64,000 nt of DNA from Amycolatopsis mongoliensis (lineage in GTDB: Bacteria; Actinomycetota; Actinomycetes; Mycobacteriales; Pseudonocardiaceae), in assembly GCF_030285665.1 (NCBI RefSeq), contig NZ_CP127295.1:10354001-10418000 (forward strand), in the 5' to 3' direction. Below the pieces are notes generated by a model that was not told the origin of the DNA, made no database searches, and was given only the letters and a program-made list of their open reading frames with translations. Shown piece after piece: positions 1 through 8,526 of this stretch. The position numbers were made by a program, and so were the translations under genes. The stretch's first letter is position 1; each line of letters begins with the position of its first letter.

Positions 1-522
1 CATGCCCTTCATCAGCTCGAAGGCGTTGAGCACGCCGCCGAAGCCGGCTTCGGCGTCCGCGACGATCGGCGCCAGCCAGTGCGGGGCGTCCTTTTCGTCC
101 TCGGCCCAGCTGATCTGGTCGGCGCGCAGCAGCGCGTTGTTGATCCGGCGCACGACCTGCGGGACGGAGTTGGCCGGGTAGAGGCTCTGGTCCGGGTAGG
201 TGTGGCCGGAGAGGTTGGCGTCGGCGGCGACCTGCCAGCCGGACAGGTAGATGGCCTTGAGGCCGGCGCGCACCTGCTGCACGGCCTGGTTGCCGGTCAG
301 CGCGCCCAGCGAGTGGACGTAGTCCTCGGTGTGCAGGAGGTTCCAGAGCCGCTCCGCGCCCAGCCGGGCGAGCGTGTGCTCTTCGGTCACGCTGCCGCGC
401 AGCCGCAGGACGTCCTCGGCGGAGTAGTCCCGGCGGACTCCGCGCCACCGGGGGTCCTCGGCCCAGGACCGGGCCAGTTCGGCCGCCGCGGCTTCGCGGG
501 GCGGCGCTGCGGTGACGGTCAT
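1..522 (-). CDS. aceA: Isocitrate lyase, N-terminal part (cut by window edge)
   Basis: The first 174 residues of isocitrate lyase, which splits isocitrate to glyoxylate and succinate in the glyoxylate shunt. Visible family signatures are [19 protein letters not shown] near residue 20, the [20 protein letters not shown] stretch near 80-100, [19 protein letters not shown] near 115-133, and [15 protein letters not shown] near 150-165, which belongs to the metal and substrate pocket. The catalytic KKCGH loop lies beyond the window. The ATG at 522 is preceded by AGGAGA at 528-533. The gene is divergent from the UbiD gene and looks like a housekeeping gene rather than part of that locus. Confidence 0.93.
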   Translation of the reverse strand, partial: MTVTAAPPREAAAAELARSWAEDPRWRGVRRDYSAEDVLRLRGSVTEEHTLARLGAERLWNLLHTEDYVHSLGALTGNQAVQQVRAGLKAIYLSGWQVAADANLSGHTYPDQSLYPANSVPQVVRRINNALLRADQISWAEDEKDAPHWLAPIVADAEAGFGGVLNAFELMKGM

Positions 523-711
523 GTCGTTCTCCTGACGTACGACGACGCGCGGTTTCGTGGACGAGACCATTTAGCACCCGGAAACCCCTGACCGGCGTCA
601 CCCCGGAGTCAGGACGAAGCATTCCCCTAGTTCTTGCCGTGACGGCCCCGCCGGCGCCCCGACCGGGGCCGATACTCGGTTCGCGAGCCACTGGCGAACG
701 GAAGGCGTTTG

Positions 712-2145
712 ATGGCAAAGGATCTGCGGACATTCCTGGCCGAGCTGAACTCGGCGACGCCGGAGCAAGTGAAGGTCGTGCGCAAGCACGTCGACCCGGA
801 GTTCGAGGTCACCGCCCTCGTCGACAAGCTCGAGGACGACCCGGCCTACCCGGGGTTCCCCGCCGTGCTGTTCGAGAACGTCGGCGGCTCCGACATCCCG
901 CTGCTGATCAACCTGCACGGCACCTACGAGCGGCTCGCGCGCAGCATCGGCTCGGACGTGCACTCGATGGTGCCCGAATACGCGCTGCGCGAGGGATCGG
1001 GCGTCAAGCCGGTCACCGTGCCGGCCGGGACCGCGCCGGTGCAGGAGGTCGTGCTCACCGGCGACGACATCGACGTCGGCCTGCTGCCCCTGCTCAAGCA
1101 CCAGGAGCTGGACGCGGGCAAGTACATCACCTCGGCGGTGACCATCTGCCGCGACTCGGACAGCGGCAAGATCAACGCGGGCATCTTCCGCCACCAGCAG
1201 CAGGGCCGCGACCAGGTCGGCATCCAGGTCAACCCGGCCCACCACACGGCTTACGTGCTGCGCAAGCTGCGCGAGCAGCAGAAGCCGATGGAGGTGGCGC
1301 TGGTCATCGGCCACCACCCGGCCCTGCTGATGGGCGCGGTGTCCAAGCTGGAGGGCATCGGCGGCGAGCTCGACGTCGTCGGCGGCCTGCTCGGCGAACC
1401 GCTGGAGATGGTGCCCTGCAAGACGGTCGACCTCGAGGTGCCGGCCCGCGCGGAGATCGTGATCGAAGGCGTGATCGACACCGACCCGGACGCGACGGCC
1501 GTCGAAGGCCCGTTCGGCGAGTACCCGCGGTTCTACACCCGGACCGGGCCGCAGCCGTACGTGAAGATCACCGCGATCACCATGCGCCGCAAGCCGATCT
1601 TCGTCGACGTGTTCAACGCCCACACCGAGCACAGCATGCTGGGCGGCCTCCCCCGGATGGGCAGCATCTACCGCCGGGTCAAGGAAGCGGTGCCCACGGT
1701 GACCGGCGTGCACCTGCCGCTGTCGGGCATGGCGCGGTCGCACCTGTACCTGTCGATGAGCAAGCGCGTGGAGGGCGAGCCGAAGCTCGCGGCGTGCGCG
1801 GCCTTGGCGGTGGATCCGTTGCTGAAGCACGTGTTCGTGGTGGACGACGACGTCGACGTCTTCAACGAGGTCGAGACGCTGTGGTGCCTGGCGACGCGTT
1901 TCCAGGCGGACCGCGACCTGACGATCATGCCGGGCTTCCTCGGCGGCCAGCTCAACCCGGTGACCTACGGGCACAACCGGGAGGAGAAGGGCCCGATGGA
2001 GACCAAGCTGATCTTCGACTGCACGAAGCCCGTGCCGCCGGCGGTGTTCCCGCCTTCGTGCCGGGTACCGCCGGAAGTGGTGGCGCGGGTGGACCACCGC
2101 GGGCTGCTGGAGGACGGGGACGCGCTGGCGTCCTATCTGGACTGA
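712..2145 (+). CDS. UbiD family prenylated-FMN decarboxylase
   Basis: A 477-residue UbiD-type decarboxylase, usual length for the family. These enzymes use prenylated FMN made by UbiX to remove or add carboxylate on aromatic or alpha,beta-unsaturated acids. The conserved EGPFGEY segment near residue 265 carries a glutamate of the catalytic network, followed by VKITAITMRRKPIF, typical of the family. The chosen start is ATG 712 with GAAGG at 701-705; a TTG sits just upstream in frame. A ubiX gene faces it, so enzyme and cofactor synthase are encoded together. The substrate cannot be read from sequence. Neighbouring ring-oxidation genes suggest an aromatic acid. Confidence 0.9.
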   Translation: MAKDLRTFLAELNSATPEQVKVVRKHVDPEFEVTALVDKLEDDPAYPGFPAVLFENVGGSDIPLLINLHGTYERLARSIGSDVHSMVPEYALREGSGVKPVTVPAGTAPVQEVVLTGDDIDVGLLPLLKHQELDAGKYITSAVTICRDSDSGKINAGIFRHQQQGRDQVGIQVNPAHHTAYVLRKLREQQKPMEVALVIGHHPALLMGAVSKLEGIGGELDVVGGLLGEPLEMVPCKTVDLEVPARAEIVIEGVIDTDPDATAVEGPFGEYPRFYTRTGPQPYVKITAITMRRKPIFVDVFNAHTEHSMLGGLPRMGSIYRRVKEAVPTVTGVHLPLSGMARSHLYLSMSKRVEGEPKLAACAALAVDPLLKHVFVVDDDVDVFNEVETLWCLATRFQADRDLTIMPGFLGGQLNPVTYGHNREEKGPMETKLIFDCTKPVPPAVFPPSCRVPPEVVARVDHRGLLEDGDALASYLD

Positions 2146-2195
2146 AGGTCGCCCTCACCGGTCCACCGCCGGTGGGGGCGATCTTCCACCACGTA

Positions 2196-2232
2196 CGAAG
2201 AAGGCCCCCTCCGGCGGAGGGGGCCTTCTTCG
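2196..2232. terminator. Strong hairpin terminator after the UbiD gene
   Basis: A near-perfect inverted repeat with an 18-base arm starting CGAAGAAGGCCCCCTCCG and its exact complement. It lies 50 bp after the UbiD stop, in the gap between two convergent genes. It probably works in both directions, since no other strong hairpin separates them. Confidence 0.85.
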
Positions 2233-2253
2233 GTGACCGGGGTGCGGAGCGGT

Positions 2254-2307
2254 GCGGGTCAGTGGGCCGAGGGGCCGTGCCAGCGTTCGACCAGCTCGTC
2301 CGGCAGC
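2254..2307. repeat. Duplicate of the ubiX 3' end, copy 1
   Basis: These 54 bases match 2380-2433 with only two mismatches (positions 2286 and 2305). The second copy is the true 3' end of ubiX including its TGA; this copy is non-coding and lies 126 bp away. The two palindromic repeat cores at 2317-2331 and 2347-2361 sit between the copies, so the duplication seems tied to arrival or rearrangement of that repeat. Confidence 0.85.
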
Positions 2308-2316
2308 CAAACGTCT

Positions 2317-2361
2317 TGAATGAGTCATTCACCTCGTCCGACGACATGAATGAGTCATTCA
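2317..2361. repeat. Palindromic repeat locus 1, two cores
   Basis: Two copies of the core TGAATGAGTCATTCA (2317-2331 and 2347-2361) separated by 15 bp. Each core is a 7+1+7 palindrome. Here the sequence between the cores is less symmetric than at the two other loci (15353-15397 and 19228-19272), where the pair forms a perfect 45-bp palindrome. The site is between convergent genes. Confidence 0.85.
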
Positions 2362-2384
2362 AGACATCCGAGCCGCCGCGCGGG

Positions 2385-2972
2385 TCAGTGGGCCGAGGGG
2401 CCGTGCCAGCGCTCGACCAGCTCGTCCGGCGGCTTGATCCCCAGCAGGTCGCACAACCGCCCGACCTGGTGGTCCACCAAGTCGCCGAGCGTCGCCGGGC
2501 GTCCGTAGAAGGCCGGCATCAGCGGGGCCAGAATCCCGCCCATCTCGGTCACCTGAGTCATCGCGCGCAGGTGACCCAGGTGCAACGGCGTCTCGCGCAA
2601 CGCGACGACCAGCTTCCGCCGCTCCTTCAACGTCACGTCGGCCGCCCGCACCAAAAGACTGTCGTTCTGCGACCAGGCGATCGCCCCGAGGCTCCGGACC
2701 GAGCACGGCAGCACGATCATCGCGTCGATCGGGAACGACCCACTCGAGATCGGGGCCGCGATGTCACCCGGCCGGTAAGTGAAATCCGCGAGGGACGCGA
2801 CGTCCTCCGGCTTCCAGTCCGTCTCGAAGGCGATCGTCTGCCGGGCGGCGGGTGTCACCACCAGGTGCGTCTCGACCTCCGGCATCCCCTTGAGGATCTC
2901 CAGCAGGCGGATCCCGTAGATCGCCCCGCTGGAGCCGGACATCCCGACCACCAGCCGGAACGGCTCAGTCAT
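2385..2972 (-). CDS. ubiX: UbiX family flavin prenyltransferase
   Basis: A 195-residue UbiX homologue that prenylates FMN with dimethylallyl phosphate to make the cofactor of UbiD enzymes. The N-terminal VVGMSGSSGAIYGIRLLEIL is the flavin-binding glycine/serine loop, and IVLPCSVRSLGAIAWSQND and RRKLVVALRETPLHLGHLRA are typical later blocks. It overlaps the Rieske gene by 8 bp, so the two are likely cotranslated as the last genes of the minus-strand run that begins near 10.6 kb. The convergent UbiD gene is its obvious client. The terminal 54 bp, including the stop, are duplicated downstream at 2254-2307. Confidence 0.92.
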   Translation of the reverse strand: MTEPFRLVVGMSGSSGAIYGIRLLEILKGMPEVETHLVVTPAARQTIAFETDWKPEDVASLADFTYRPGDIAAPISSGSFPIDAMIVLPCSVRSLGAIAWSQNDSLLVRAADVTLKERRKLVVALRETPLHLGHLRAMTQVTEMGGILAPLMPAFYGRPATLGDLVDHQVGRLCDLLGIKPPDELVERWHGPSAH

Positions 2973-4122
2973 GCTTCGCCCGCCTCTTCTCCGCCTGGCG
3001 CTCCTTGACTTCCTCGACCGGGCTGCGCCGGGCCTCCTCCTCGACCATCCGCCGCCACTCGGTCAGCGAGACGTCGGGGCGGTACAGCCGCTCCGGCGGG
3101 GCGTCGGTGACCTCCACCATCAGCCGGTCCTCGTCGTTGAACATGCCGTGGAACACCCAGCGGGCCCACGTCCAGTAGTAGAGCCAGAACTTCCGGTTGC
3201 GCCACTTGCCCTGGTTCATCACGGCGAGCTGGACGTACGTGTGGTTCTCCGCCGTCGCGGCCACCCACCACTCGAAGTGCGACCACTCCGCGTACTTCAC
3301 CCGCAGCGTGCCCGGCAGCCGCAGCGACACCTTGGTCTTGTTGCCCTCGCGCCGCCGGTACCACTTCTTCTTCGGGAAGTCGCCGAGGCCGGGGAACGAG
3401 GCGCTGTAGTGCATCTTGTCCTTGCGGCGGGTGATCCACGGCCCGTCGCGGATCACCTTCATCTCGCTCCACACCGGCATCTTGACCCGCTTGGTCCACA
3501 ACGCGTTGCGGTGCAGCCATTTCGCGTGGCCGTCGTCGAAGCCGTTCTCCGCACCGAAGCGCCAGTTGCCGTCCCGCACGGTGATGCGGCCGACGACGAC
3601 CGCGTCCGGGTCGAGCAGCTCCTCCGGGACGTCGTCGGCGAACGGCCGGGCCGGGCCGTCGCCCAGCCACACCCAGACCAGGCCGCGGGCCTCCTGCACC
3701 GGGTACGTGCGCACGGTGACCTTGCCGCAGATCGGCGACTCCGGGCCGTCGGTGATCGCCGCGACCAGGACGCCGGTCTCCAGGTCGAACGTCCAGCCGT
3801 GGTAGCAGCAGCTCCACGTACCGGGGAACTCCTGCGACGACATCTTGTGGCTCAGCGGGACGCCGCGGTGCGGGCACCGGTCGTGCAGTGCGCGGACCTC
3901 GCCGCCGTCGCGGATCAGCATGATCTTCTCGCCGAGCACCTGGATCGCGCGCGGCTTCGACCCGATCTTGCGCGACCACGCCACCGGGTACCAGTACTCG
4001 CGGAAGCCGAGCGCCGCCTTCTCGTAGCGCGGCCACGTCGACCAGTCCCGGCGGCCGGGGCCGCCGACGGTCGCCTGCCGCCGCGCCGGACGGGCCTGCT
4101 CTTCGTCGACAGTGTCAGTCAT
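2965..4122 (-). CDS. Rieske 2Fe-2S aromatic-ring oxygenase, alpha-type subunit
   Basis: A 385-residue Rieske non-heme iron oxygenase. The Rieske cluster ligands are visible as C83-P-H85 and C105-x2-H108 (CPHRG and CCYHGW); the spacing between the halves is slightly longer than usual. The mononuclear iron site is suggested by FDDGHAKWLH, with His199 and His204. Such enzymes hydroxylate or demethylate aromatic substrates using electrons from a separate reductase. No reductase or ferredoxin gene is present in the locus, so electrons must come from elsewhere. The start overlaps the M20 stop (TGATG), which indicates tight translational coupling. Confidence 0.9.
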   Translation of the reverse strand: MTDTVDEEQARPARRQATVGGPGRRDWSTWPRYEKAALGFREYWYPVAWSRKIGSKPRAIQVLGEKIMLIRDGGEVRALHDRCPHRGVPLSHKMSSQEFPGTWSCCYHGWTFDLETGVLVAAITDGPESPICGKVTVRTYPVQEARGLVWVWLGDGPARPFADDVPEELLDPDAVVVGRITVRDGNWRFGAENGFDDGHAKWLHRNALWTKRVKMPVWSEMKVIRDGPWITRRKDKMHYSASFPGLGDFPKKKWYRRREGNKTKVSLRLPGTLRVKYAEWSHFEWWVAATAENHTYVQLAVMNQGKWRNRKFWLYYWTWARWVFHGMFNDEDRLMVEVTDAPPERLYRPDVSLTEWRRMVEEEARRSPVEEVKERQAEKRRAKHD

Positions 4123-5483
4123 CAGTTGTCTCCTCGACTGCTCGCGGGAGGCTCACGCAGTTCGGCGCGCTGCCGGGTGGTCACGTCCACCACGACGCCG
4201 ACCAGCAGGTCGACCAGCCGGCGCATGGCGGGCAGGTCCGCGACGCCCATGGAAAACCCTTCGAACGGCCCGGGTTCGGCGGGCATCGGCAGGCCGATCC
4301 GCGCGGTCGGGATGCCGTGGCGGCGCAGCACGCCGCCGTCGGACAGCCCGCTGCCCGGCTTGCCCGGCACGTGCGGCCGGCCTTCGACCTCTTCCCAGGC
4401 CCGGACCAGCCGGGTGACGACCGGGCTGTCGGCGGGCGTGGCCGAGCCCGCCTGGCCGGCCACCAGCTCGACCTCGATCCCGACGGCCGGTTCCGCCGCG
4501 CGCAGCTCGGCGACGATCGCCTCGAACTGGCCGGCCACGTCGTTGACCGTGGTGCGCGGGTTGACCCGCAGGTCGACCCAGAACTCGCAGGTCGCCGGGT
4601 TGAACGCCGGCTTGGTCCCGTCGCCGGCCCGGATCGCGGTGACCGCGCCCTGCGGCGCCACCTGGCCCGAGGAGTTGCGCGCGGTGTACTCGGCGAACCA
4701 GCTCTCCAGCCGCCCGATCATCCGGGCGCCGGCGAGGATCGCGTTGGTGTAGTGCCCCTTGTGCCGGCTGCCGGTGTAGCCGACCGAACCGTGCACCACG
4801 ACGCGGAAGATCACGAACCCGACCTCCTCGTGCACCACCGAGTAGCCCGGCTTGAGCACGATCGCGAGGTCGGAGGAGCACTGGCCGTGGTCCAGCAGGA
4901 ACTGGGTGCCGACGCCCATGCCCGAGTTGCGCCGCGAGGACAGCTCCCCGGCCAGCACCGGCATGCTGCCGCCGACGAGCGCGACGACCAGCTGCCCGTC
5001 CAGCGGCACGCCGGAGCGGTGCACGGCGAGCGCGGCGGCCAGCGCGCAGCTGGCGAACGCCTTGGGGTTCTCCGCACCGAGCCCCACGACCTTGTCGCCG
5101 TAGCGCTGCGCGGGCAGCGTGAAGTCGGCGCGGGGCCGTTCCCCGAGCCACGGCGCGTCCTCCGGGCCCGGCGCGAACGCCGTGTCGAGCGGGGCCAGCA
5201 GGAGCAGCTGCGCGCCCGTGCGGCCGGTGCCGACGCGGGTGACGAGGTTGGCCTGGCGTTCGTCGATCGCCTGCACCCGGCTGTCGATCCCGGCCGAGGT
5301 CATCACGTCGCGGAAGTACTCGGCCAGCTCCCGCTCGCACCCGGTCGGGCTGGGGATGTCGGTGGCCGCCTGGCACAGCAGCGCCAGCTCTTCCTCGTCG
5401 ACCTCGGCGCGGGCGGCCTTGACCCATTCCCGCTGCCAGCCGGACAGCTTGGTGATGTCCGGGTCGATCGCGTCGGGGGTCAT
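4122..5483 (-). CDS. M20 family zinc amidohydrolase/peptidase
   Basis: A 453-residue M20-type metallohydrolase. It has the usual two-part layout: an N-terminal catalytic region (IPSPTGCERELAEYF; LLLLAPLDTAFA in the place of the first metal-binding motif), a central dimerisation domain (NPATCEFWVDLRVNPRTTV), and a C-terminal catalytic part (GKPGSGLSDGGVLRRHGIPT). Members hydrolyse amide bonds of small peptides, acyl-amino acids or carbamoyl compounds. The metal ligands are not all canonical, so activity is not certain. The start at 5483 overlaps the dioxygenase stop by ATGA. A much longer in-frame upstream extension is ruled out because it lies over the dioxygenase gene. Confidence 0.8.
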   Translation of the reverse strand: MTPDAIDPDITKLSGWQREWVKAARAEVDEEELALLCQAATDIPSPTGCERELAEYFRDVMTSAGIDSRVQAIDERQANLVTRVGTGRTGAQLLLLAPLDTAFAPGPEDAPWLGERPRADFTLPAQRYGDKVVGLGAENPKAFASCALAAALAVHRSGVPLDGQLVVALVGGSMPVLAGELSSRRNSGMGVGTQFLLDHGQCSSDLAIVLKPGYSVVHEEVGFVIFRVVVHGSVGYTGSRHKGHYTNAILAGARMIGRLESWFAEYTARNSSGQVAPQGAVTAIRAGDGTKPAFNPATCEFWVDLRVNPRTTVNDVAGQFEAIVAELRAAEPAVGIEVELVAGQAGSATPADSPVVTRLVRAWEEVEGRPHVPGKPGSGLSDGGVLRRHGIPTARIGLPMPAEPGPFEGFSMGVADLPAMRRLVDLLVGVVVDVTTRQRAELREPPASSRGDN

Positions 5484-6346
5484 GAGGTCTTGATCTCGGT
5501 GCCGGTCACGTGGTGGTGCCCCCACAGGCTGGTCGGCCCGGCCAGCTGCCGGGTCGACCAGTCGGCGGTGTCGACGTCCATCCCGTCCCAGCCGTACTCG
5601 ATCTCCCAGCCCGACGGCGTTTCGAGGTAGAACGACACGGCCCGGTCGTTGCTGTGCCGGCCCAGCGTGCGCGTGACGATCCGGCGTTCGAAGGCGACGT
5701 CGAGGGTCGAGCCGACGTCGTCGAGCGTCGTCGTCTCCAGCATGATGTGCCGCAGGCCGGGCTCGTCGGTCTCCACCAGCGCGAGGGAGTGGTGGCGGGG
5801 GTTGCAGTGCAGGAACGCGATGAAGCCCTTGAACGTGTCGCTGACCCCGAAGCCCAGTGTGTCGACCAGGAACGCCAGCGTCTCGGCGTAGTTCGTGACG
5901 CCGACGACGGCGTGGCCCATCCCGTGCTCGCCGGTCCGGTAGCCGGCCAGCGCGCGGGTCAGGCGCAGCGGCCGGAAGTCGGCCTCCTGCCCGTAGAAGA
6001 GCTCGTGGCGCAGCCCGGAGGGGTCTTCGAGCCACGCCATGCCCGCGACGCGGCGGTCGGCGCACTCCTCGGCGGTCGCCCGGGTCACCGCGACACCGGC
6101 CGCGGCCAGTTCGTGTTCGAGCGCGGCCAGGTCGGCGGCGCTCGCCACCTCCCAGCCGAGCCAGGACAGCCCTTCGCCGTCGCCGTGGCGCACGTCGAAG
6201 CGGTAGGCCCGCTCGTCCATGCGCAGCAGCAGGCGCCCGTCGTCGACCCACTGGCCGGGCAGGCCCAGGACGTCCGCGGCGAACGTCTGCCACGCCGGAA
6301 CCTCCCTGGTGGACAGTCCGACGTAGGCGAGACTGCGGATGCGCAT
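5480..6346 (-). CDS. Type I extradiol ring-cleavage dioxygenase (VOC fold)
   Basis: A 288-residue two-domain vicinal-oxygen-chelate protein like BphC/HsaC, which open catechol rings next to the hydroxyl groups using Fe(II). The metal triad of the family is recognisable: His145 (GHAVVG), His200 (GLRHIML) and Glu250 (GWEIEYGWDG). The HHS at 185-187 matches the catalytic histidine region. It lies between the alpha/beta hydrolase gene upstream (20 bp gap) and the M20 gene (ATGA overlap). The pairing with a hydrolase is the classical meta-cleavage arrangement. The substrate is unknown; a large or substituted catechol is possible. Confidence 0.9.
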   Translation of the reverse strand: MRIRSLAYVGLSTREVPAWQTFAADVLGLPGQWVDDGRLLLRMDERAYRFDVRHGDGEGLSWLGWEVASAADLAALEHELAAAGVAVTRATAEECADRRVAGMAWLEDPSGLRHELFYGQEADFRPLRLTRALAGYRTGEHGMGHAVVGVTNYAETLAFLVDTLGFGVSDTFKGFIAFLHCNPRHHSLALVETDEPGLRHIMLETTTLDDVGSTLDVAFERRIVTRTLGRHSNDRAVSFYLETPSGWEIEYGWDGMDVDTADWSTRQLAGPTSLWGHHHVTGTEIKTS

Positions 6347-6366
6347 GGGGTTCGTCCTCCTGCTGG

Positions 6367-7245
6367 TCACTCCGCACGGCCCAGGAAGTCGAGGACCACG
6401 CGGTCGTGTTCCTCGGGCTGCTCCCACTGCGGCCAGTGCGCGGCGTCGGCGACGCAGTGGAAAGCCGCGCCCGGGATGAGTTTCGCGATCCGGCGGCCCA
6501 CATCGGGCCCGCTGCCGGGGTTGTGGTCCGACCACAGCACCAGCGTCGGCACGCTCACCGACGTCAGCCGTTCCTCGGAGATCCTCCGGTTCGGCCCGGA
6601 GCCGAACCCGAAGGAGTTCTCGAACACCGTGCGCAGCGCGGCGTTCGTCGCCGGCTCGGCGTAGATCCGGCGGCGGACCTCGACCAGCTCGTCGGTGACC
6701 CGGTCGGGGGTGGCCATCAGCCACTCCAGCCGGGTGCGGATGGTCTCCGCGGTCGGGTTCTCGATCGCGGCGAGCGAACGCGCACGCAGGGCCTCGCGCC
6801 CTTCGGCGGGCCGCTCGTTGACCGAGCCCGGTGCCCACTTGATGCCCGCGGTGGTGTTGAGCACCAGCTTCCCGACGCGGTCCGGGTGCTCCAGCGCCAG
6901 CGTCAGCGCGACCCAGCCGCCGAGCGACTCGCCCTCGACGTGCGCGCGCTCGATGCCCTGGGAGTCCAGCAGGTCGAGCACCTGCTCGACGTAGGTGCCG
7001 ACGGCTTCGTGGGTGAACTCGGGCGTGCCGGAGAAGCCGTGCCACAGCAGGTCCATCGCCATCGCGCGGTAGTGCCGGCCGAGCCGGTTCACGTTGCGCG
7101 AGTAGGCCTCGGCGTGGCCGCCGACGCCGTGCAAGAGGACCAGGGCTTCCCCGTCACCGGACTCGATGACGCGGGTCCGGTGCTTCTCGCCGAGGACGTG
7201 GGTCTGGCTGCCGAGCAGCTCGGTCCAGATGGTCACCTCGGTCAC
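6367..7245 (-). CDS. Alpha/beta hydrolase, meta-cleavage C-C hydrolase type
   Basis: An alpha/beta-hydrolase of about 290 residues resembling MhpC/BphD/HsaD enzymes that cut meta-cleavage products. Seen are the oxyanion segment VLLHGVGGHAEAY, the nucleophile elbow GESLGGW, the acid-bearing strand VPTLVLWSDHNP, and DAAHWPQWEQPEEHDR with the catalytic His. The start is chosen as GTG 7245 or GTG 7236 (GGGAG lies upstream of the latter). The frame remains open to 7323, but that extension runs through the tRNA-like gene and is unlikely to be translated. It sits directly before the extradiol dioxygenase, supporting sequential action. Confidence 0.87.
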   Translation of the reverse strand: MTEVTIWTELLGSQTHVLGEKHRTRVIESGDGEALVLLHGVGGHAEAYSRNVNRLGRHYRAMAMDLLWHGFSGTPEFTHEAVGTYVEQVLDLLDSQGIERAHVEGESLGGWVALTLALEHPDRVGKLVLNTTAGIKWAPGSVNERPAEGREALRARSLAAIENPTAETIRTRLEWLMATPDRVTDELVEVRRRIYAEPATNAALRTVFENSFGFGSGPNRRISEERLTSVSVPTLVLWSDHNPGSGPDVGRRIAKLIPGAAFHCVADAAHWPQWEQPEEHDRVVLDFLGRAE

Positions 7246-7296
7246 TCCCAACGGGTCGGCGGGCCCGGCCGGGACCGGTGGCACTGGTGTTCGGGG

Positions 7297-7372
7297 CAGG
7301 GGCGGCAGGACTCGAACCTGCAACCGTCGGTGTTGGAAACCGCTGCTCTGGCCAATTGAGAGCTACACCCCT
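7297..7372 (-). tRNA. tRNA-Trp (CCA)-like gene with unusual D arm
   Basis: The minus strand folds as a 76-nt cloverleaf: acceptor AGGGGTG with CGCCCCT, D stem GCTC/GAGC, anticodon loop TTCCAAC giving anticodon CCA, T arm GCAGG-TTCGAGT-CCTGC, discriminator G. No 3' CCA is encoded. Odd points are an 11-nt D loop, a G-A mismatch at the outer pair of the anticodon stem, and C at loop position 38. It lies in the same direction as, and between, two genes of an otherwise tight operon. It could be a second working tRNA-Trp, a degenerate copy, or an old attachment site. Confidence 0.65.
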
Positions 7373-7428
7373 TCGCACCGCTTTCCCCGGTGCGAGATCA
7401 TTATGCGGCGGATTTTTTGGGGAACTTG

Positions 7429-8526
7429 CTAGCTTGTCGCCGCACCGCCGAAACGGTCCGGCGTGAAGACGTCGACCAGGTCGTCGCCCACGCCGTCGAC
7501 GATCCGGCCGGCCAGCGCGCGGCCGAACAGCGGCCCCAGCGTGACCCCCGCACTCGCGACGGCCTCGTAGTACCCCGGCACCGCCGACAGCGGGCCGACG
7601 CTGGGCAGCTCGTCACGGGCGCAGCGCGCGTCCACGACCTCGGCCGTCCGCACGGTCGCGGTGCCCAGCAACGGCACCACCTTCGCCGCGCGGTCCAGCA
7701 GGTCCTTGACGTACTCCGGGTCCGGCGCGCCCGAACGCGGGGGCAATCCGCGGTCGACGCGGTCGGAGCGCAGGACCACGCGGCCGGGACCGTCGGGCCG
7801 GATGCTGACCTCGGGCGCGCGCAGGATGTACTCGAGGGGGTCGCCGTCGACGAGCAGGTGCGCGATCAGGCTGCGCCGCGGCGGGCCGAGGAACGGGCGG
7901 GCACCGGCCAGCGCGCCGATCTCGTCCGCGGCCGAGCCGGCGGCGTTGACCACGACGTCGGCTTCGAGCCGGCGGCCGTCCGCGAGCCCGACGCCGTCGC
8001 GCGACACCGACGTCACTTCGGCGTTCAGTTCCAGCGTGGCACCGAGGGAAACGGCTTCGTCCAGCAGGTGCCGGGTGAACGCGACCGCGTCGATCCAACC
8101 CTCGGCAGGCAGCACGGCGACCGTGCCCGTGGCGGGGAAGACGACCGACGAACCGAGGACGTCGGCCGCCGAAGCGCCGGGGTGCCGGTCGACCGGGCAG
8201 CCCCATTCGTCGAGCTGCGCGAGGTAGCCGGCGAAGGACTCGTCGTCGGTCCACGCCACCGTCCCGGTGCGGTGCCACCACGGCGCGGGCGCGAACTCGC
8301 CGGCCAGCGCCGCGTGTTCGGCGATGCCCGCCTGGTTCAGGTCGAAGTAGGCCTTGGGGAAGCGCCGGTACGCCGTCGCGGTGGCGAACCCGACCTCCGT
8401 GGTGCCCGAGGCGGCCCGGTCCGCGCGGTCGACGCAGTGCACGCGGGCGCCGCGCCGGGCGAGGTGGTAGGCCACCGAGGCGCCGATGACCCCGGCGCCG
8501 ACGACGACCACCTTCGGCGCCGCCAT
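7429..8526 (-). CDS. FAD-dependent amine/amino-acid oxidase (DAO family)
   Basis: A 365-residue FAD-dependent oxidoreductase of the DAO/glycine-oxidase fold. The N-terminal dinucleotide motif VVVVGAGVIGASVAYHLARR is followed by the acidic strand end CVDRAD, and VVNAAGSAADEIGAL is the second FAD contact. The C-terminal DELPSVGPLSAVPGYYEAV resembles the closing FAD loop. Such enzymes oxidise amines or N-substituted amino acids to imines with release of peroxide. The ATG overlaps the stop of the ligase gene (TGATG). The substrate is not predictable; in this locus it may act on an aminated intermediate. Confidence 0.83.
   Translation of the reverse strand: MAAPKVVVVGAGVIGASVAYHLARRGARVHCVDRADRAASGTTEVGFATATAYRRFPKAYFDLNQAGIAEHAALAGEFAPAPWWHRTGTVAWTDDESFAGYLAQLDEWGCPVDRHPGASAADVLGSSVVFPATGTVAVLPAEGWIDAVAFTRHLLDEAVSLGATLELNAEVTSVSRDGVGLADGRRLEADVVVNAAGSAADEIGALAGARPFLGPPRRSLIAHLLVDGDPLEYILRAPEVSIRPDGPGRVVLRSDRVDRGLPPRSGAPDPEYVKDLLDRAAKVVPLLGTATVRTAEVVDARCARDELPSVGPLSAVPGYYEAVASAGVTLGPLFGRALAGRIVDGVGDDLVDVFTPDRFGGAATS

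Noticed and set aside
639..3008. Long plus-strand frame of 789 codons across UbiD and ubiX
   Set aside because: It overlaps two well-supported genes in other phases, is arginine/proline-rich low-complexity sequence, and matches no family. Typical of high-GC antisense frames.
4122..6503. M20 protein extended to 793 residues
   Set aside because: The extra N-terminal part reads the dioxygenase gene in the wrong phase; the ATGA-coupled start at 5483 fits the family length.
6367..7323. Longer N-terminus of the alpha/beta hydrolase (to 7323)
   Set aside because: It would translate the tRNA-like gene; GTG starts at 7245 or 7236 give the normal family start.
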